Below are positions 24,812-26,639 of a stretch of 26,639 bases of DNA, one piece after another. The translations under genes and the position numbers were made by a program. The notes under the pieces are model-generated. The model was not told the origin of the DNA. It did no database searches and saw only the letters and a program-made list of their open reading frames with translations. The DNA comes from a bacterium (GTDB lineage: Bacteria; CSSED10-310; JAJRTK01), in contig JAJRTK010000435.1 of assembly GCA_024278345.1 (NCBI GenBank), positions 1-26,639 on the forward strand, written 5' to 3'. Positions within the stretch are counted from its first letter, which is position 1. Each line of letters starts with the position of its first letter.

Positions 24812-25408
24812 ATGAAACGGTCGATGTTTGCCTGGCTGCTTTTGCTGCCAGCCCTGGTCGTGGCACAAAACCCGGCCAAACCGGCACCAGCTCCGTCTCG
24901 TGCCCAAGAAAATCTGCTTGAGATCCAGTACGAACCCGGAAATGTCCTGCCGCTGCCCTTTCAGAACTGCGAAGTTCGGACTCGCGCAAAGGCGGATCCC
25001 TACCCCTTCAAGATGCCCGTCAACGTGGAGATCTACGTCTACACGCCTGAAACTGGCAAGAGGTCAGGCCCCATATTCCAGGGATCACTGTCCAAACCCA
25101 TGAAACTCGAAGTCGGCTACTATTCCATCGACGGTCAGGGGATCGACAAACCCATCATCGTTGCCTATGGCATTAAAATTGCCCCGAGAACCTATAAGAT
25201 TTACAGGAACAAGACCTACATGGTGGGAAATTTCATCATCCCCGGAACAGCGCGACTCCCCGCGTCGGGCCAGTATACCGTGAGTTTCAAGACGGTGGAC
25301 ATGCCCGTACGCTGCCGCCACAAAGAGCGCGCGGTCATCGAGGTTCCCGGCTACAAAGGGCTTCCTCCTTTCCTGGAACCGGCGGAAGGCGCGGCCTGGC
25401 CCGAGTAG
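24812..25408 (+). CDS. Secreted protein of unknown function
   Basis: A 198-aa exported protein. The signal peptide is MKRSMFAWLLLLPALVVA, cleaved before QNPAKP, followed by a short Pro/Ala linker. The mature part looks all-beta, with alternating strands (KMPVNVEIYVYTPETG, PIIVAYGIKIAPRTYKIY, GQYTVSFKTVDMPVRC). There are two cysteines, one in the NCEVRTR stretch and one in VRCRHK, which could form a disulfide. I do not recognise the family. Its last 58 bp overlap the convergent nucleotidyltransferase gene. Confidence 0.72.
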   Translation: MKRSMFAWLLLLPALVVAQNPAKPAPAPSRAQENLLEIQYEPGNVLPLPFQNCEVRTRAKADPYPFKMPVNVEIYVYTPETGKRSGPIFQGSLSKPMKLEVGYYSIDGQGIDKPIIVAYGIKIAPRTYKIYRNKTYMVGNFIIPGTARLPASGQYTVSFKTVDMPVRCRHKERAVIEVPGYKGLPPFLEPAEGAAWPE

Positions 25409-26202
25409 CCGCGAAAAGCCTCGGCCTCAAGCCTGGATTTCACGACCTCCAAGGCGCGTTTGGGGAAGGCGTGGACATGAACTTTGAGCTCGCGCTCCGC
25501 CAGATCTAGCATCTCCAAAGCAGACCGCGGAACCGGAAGCCCCATGATTTTATCGAGATCGCGGCCAAGTTTTGGGAAAACCACCTCGAAGCGGCGGAGT
25601 GGATCAAGACTGTCCAGGAGGGGCCGGCGGGCTGCGGGAAGGTGCTTTTCGAAAAGCTGGAGCAGGTGGCGCAATGCCTCCGTTTGTACCGTGGCCCGGC
25701 CGCTGAGATGTTCTCCACGGTAGTAGTGGCCTACACCGACGAGCAATTTGGTCAGGAACTGGCCGAAAAGCTCGTCGTCGTTAGCGATGGCGGCGCGGCT
25801 TTGGTACAGAGTTGTGGTGGAGATGATTCCAAGTCGCCGCTCGATGTTCTTCCGGTCGAACAGAACCTTGAACCGGTTCAGCCGCGCCAAATGCAGATCC
25901 TTGAGACCGAAAATGCCGAATTCCACGAGGTGGCCCCCTTCGTAGAGCACTTTCAGACCATGCCTGGTCTCTTGGAATGGCAAGACCACGGCATCGAACT
26001 GGGGGAGCCAGTCCAACTCTTCACGAAAAGCTGTCTGCTCTCCGTCCTTGACGACGACGAAAAAGTCGTGATCCGACCAGCGATCCGGGTGGCTCTCCCG
26101 GCCGGCCATGGAGCCCACCGCTACAAGGCTCACGACTCGTTGGTCCCGAAGGAGCTGCTCCTTCAGGGCCAAAGTGTATCCGCGATAGGCTTCAGGTGTC
26201 AT
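25351..26202 (-). CDS. Nucleotidyltransferase-fold protein (AadE/streptomycin adenylyltransferase-like)
   Basis: A 283-aa protein with a DNA polymerase beta-type nucleotidyltransferase fold. The signature is VAVGSMAGRESHPDRWSDHD, giving G30-S31 and metal-binding D44 and D46, with a likely third acidic residue in LPQFDAVVLPF (D70). The rest is helical (KLLVGVGHYYRGEH...EALRHLLQLFEKHLP), as in aminoglycoside adenylyltransferases. It might modify a small molecule, but the similarity is general and resistance should not be assumed. The ATG at 26202 is chosen because a perfect AGGAGG lies 8 nt upstream; the open frame to 26376 is ignored. Its 3' end overlaps the convergent secreted-protein gene by 58 bp. 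Confidence 0.85.
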   Translation of the reverse strand: MTPEAYRGYTLALKEQLLRDQRVVSLVAVGSMAGRESHPDRWSDHDFFVVVKDGEQTAFREELDWLPQFDAVVLPFQETRHGLKVLYEGGHLVEFGIFGLKDLHLARLNRFKVLFDRKNIERRLGIISTTTLYQSRAAIANDDELFGQFLTKLLVGVGHYYRGEHLSGRATVQTEALRHLLQLFEKHLPAARRPLLDSLDPLRRFEVVFPKLGRDLDKIMGLPVPRSALEMLDLAERELKVHVHAFPKRALEVVKSRLEAEAFRGYSGQAAPSAGSRKGGSPL

Positions 26203-26498
26203 GACGCAAACCTCCTGGTGCCCGGTTGATCGCCTCTCTCCTTCTGGTAGCCGAGATTCGGTCGGGGTCCGTAAAATGCTTTCGGCTCCCGGGGACTCTC
26301 CCAAAGGAATTGTGGGTCTAACAAGGGCGAAAAACAAGGAGAGGCAGAGCGCCCCAGCATGGCTAAACAGAGCCAACGGCCGGTGACAAGGGATGTGACA
26401 GCATGTCTATTTTTTTTGTTTTCCCATCTTTTTCGGCGGTCTTCGCGACTCGTGGAGGCCTGAGAAGATTTGCCGACTTCCTGCCGGCAAAGAGAAAT
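26203..26498. other. Upstream region of the nucleotidyltransferase, no gene seen
   Basis: 296 bp before the second R3 copy. It contains a T-rich patch (26409-26434) that follows only a 4-bp hairpin, too weak to call a terminator. Nothing else is recognisable. Confidence 0.5.
26211..26216 (-). promoter_or_regulatory. Ribosome binding site fixing the start at 26202
   Basis: A perfect AGGAGG on the minus strand, 8 nt before the ATG. It removes 58 upstream codons from the open frame. Confidence 0.85.
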
Positions 26499-26639
26499 GA
26501 GACCTATCAGATTCGGTTGACAACTTCACCGCTGGGGCGGGCCTCCTTCCCGGCTCCGTGCAGCCCGGAGGGCGCTACACCGGCAAGATGCCGGTGCCAC
26601 CGTTTCGGCGAAGAAAATTGTAAAGCAAAAACACGACAA
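26499..26639 (+). mobile_element. MITE-like element R3, second copy (right end beyond window)
   Basis: It starts GAGACCTATCAGAT, then CGGTTGACAA, matching the left 25 bp of the copy at 12633 with two differences. It keeps the central hairpin CACCGGC-AAGAT-GCCGGTG (26578-26596) and GTAAAGCAAAAACACG near the right end. The regions between these blocks have diverged. The right terminal repeat should lie within about 20 bp past the window edge, followed by a copy of the 8 bases AGAGAAAT (26491-26498). Confidence 0.8.

Noticed and set aside
25351-26202. Aminoglycoside resistance gene
   Set aside because: The nucleotidyltransferase signature is present, but similarity is only at fold level, so a resistance call is not justified.
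26380-26440. Possible terminator: short hairpin followed by eight T near 26409
   Set aside because: The stem is only about 4 bp and no plus-strand gene precedes it.

Overview
The window is a GC-rich bacterial chromosome segment with a Gram-negative-type envelope: lipoprotein signals, a periplasmic lytic transglycosylase, a PEGA protein and several Sec-exported proteins. The gene mix points to an uncultured-style lineage such as Planctomycetota, Acidobacteriota or Myxococcota, but I cannot place it firmly. It combines an archaeal/eukaryotic-type prolyl-tRNA synthetase, a bacterial class II HMG-CoA reductase fused to mevalonate kinase, a PD40-M28-PDZ protease with a Pro/Ala/Ser linker, and a cyanobacterial-type RNase II. 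I see no rRNA, tRNA, CRISPR array, phage gene or intact transposase.

Layout. 1-175 is a truncated repeat (family R1). 421-7083 holds plus-strand genes: a DedA-type membrane protein, proS, the HMGR-mevalonate kinase fusion, and an orphan nuoF with an unusual insertion. 7176-10311 is a compact minus-strand cluster (lytic transglycosylase, a 70-aa protein, a PEGA protein, rsmD, coaD), preceded by a cohesin-like lipoprotein (10465-11157). 11195-12060 is repeat-rich and noncoding. 12176-13798 carries a small membrane coiled-coil protein, a MITE-like element and a secreted Shewanella-like phosphatase. 14430-15548 is a sugar-epimerase-like enzyme, and 16007-19123 a large secreted protease. 19599-21095 (minus) carries a small membrane protein and a BtpA-family protein. 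21271-25408 (plus) carries a TPR protein, an RNase II-family enzyme and a secreted protein. The last gene (25351-26202, minus) is a nucleotidyltransferase that overlaps its convergent neighbour.

Three repeat families occupy most intergenic space. R1 (four copies) is a chain of hairpins; one stem shows a compensatory base change between copies, and one copy has imperfect terminal inverted repeats. R2 (five copies) has a conserved GATGGGAGCGGAA-like core. Three copies lie about 45-60 bp upstream of, and in sense with, proS, the RNase II gene and the transglycosylase; two inverted copies lie just downstream of proS and the RNase gene. R3 is a MITE-like element of about 154 bp with 11-bp terminal inverted repeats and a perfect 8-bp flanking duplication; a second copy runs off the right edge.

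How the genes work together: the fusion enzyme would carry out two consecutive steps of the mevalonate route to isoprenoids, with no other pathway gene nearby. NuoF belongs to respiratory complex I. The other genes serve translation, cofactor synthesis, RNA turnover and the cell envelope. The strongest leads are the HMGR-MVK fusion, the NuoF insertion and the R1 and R2 repeat families.
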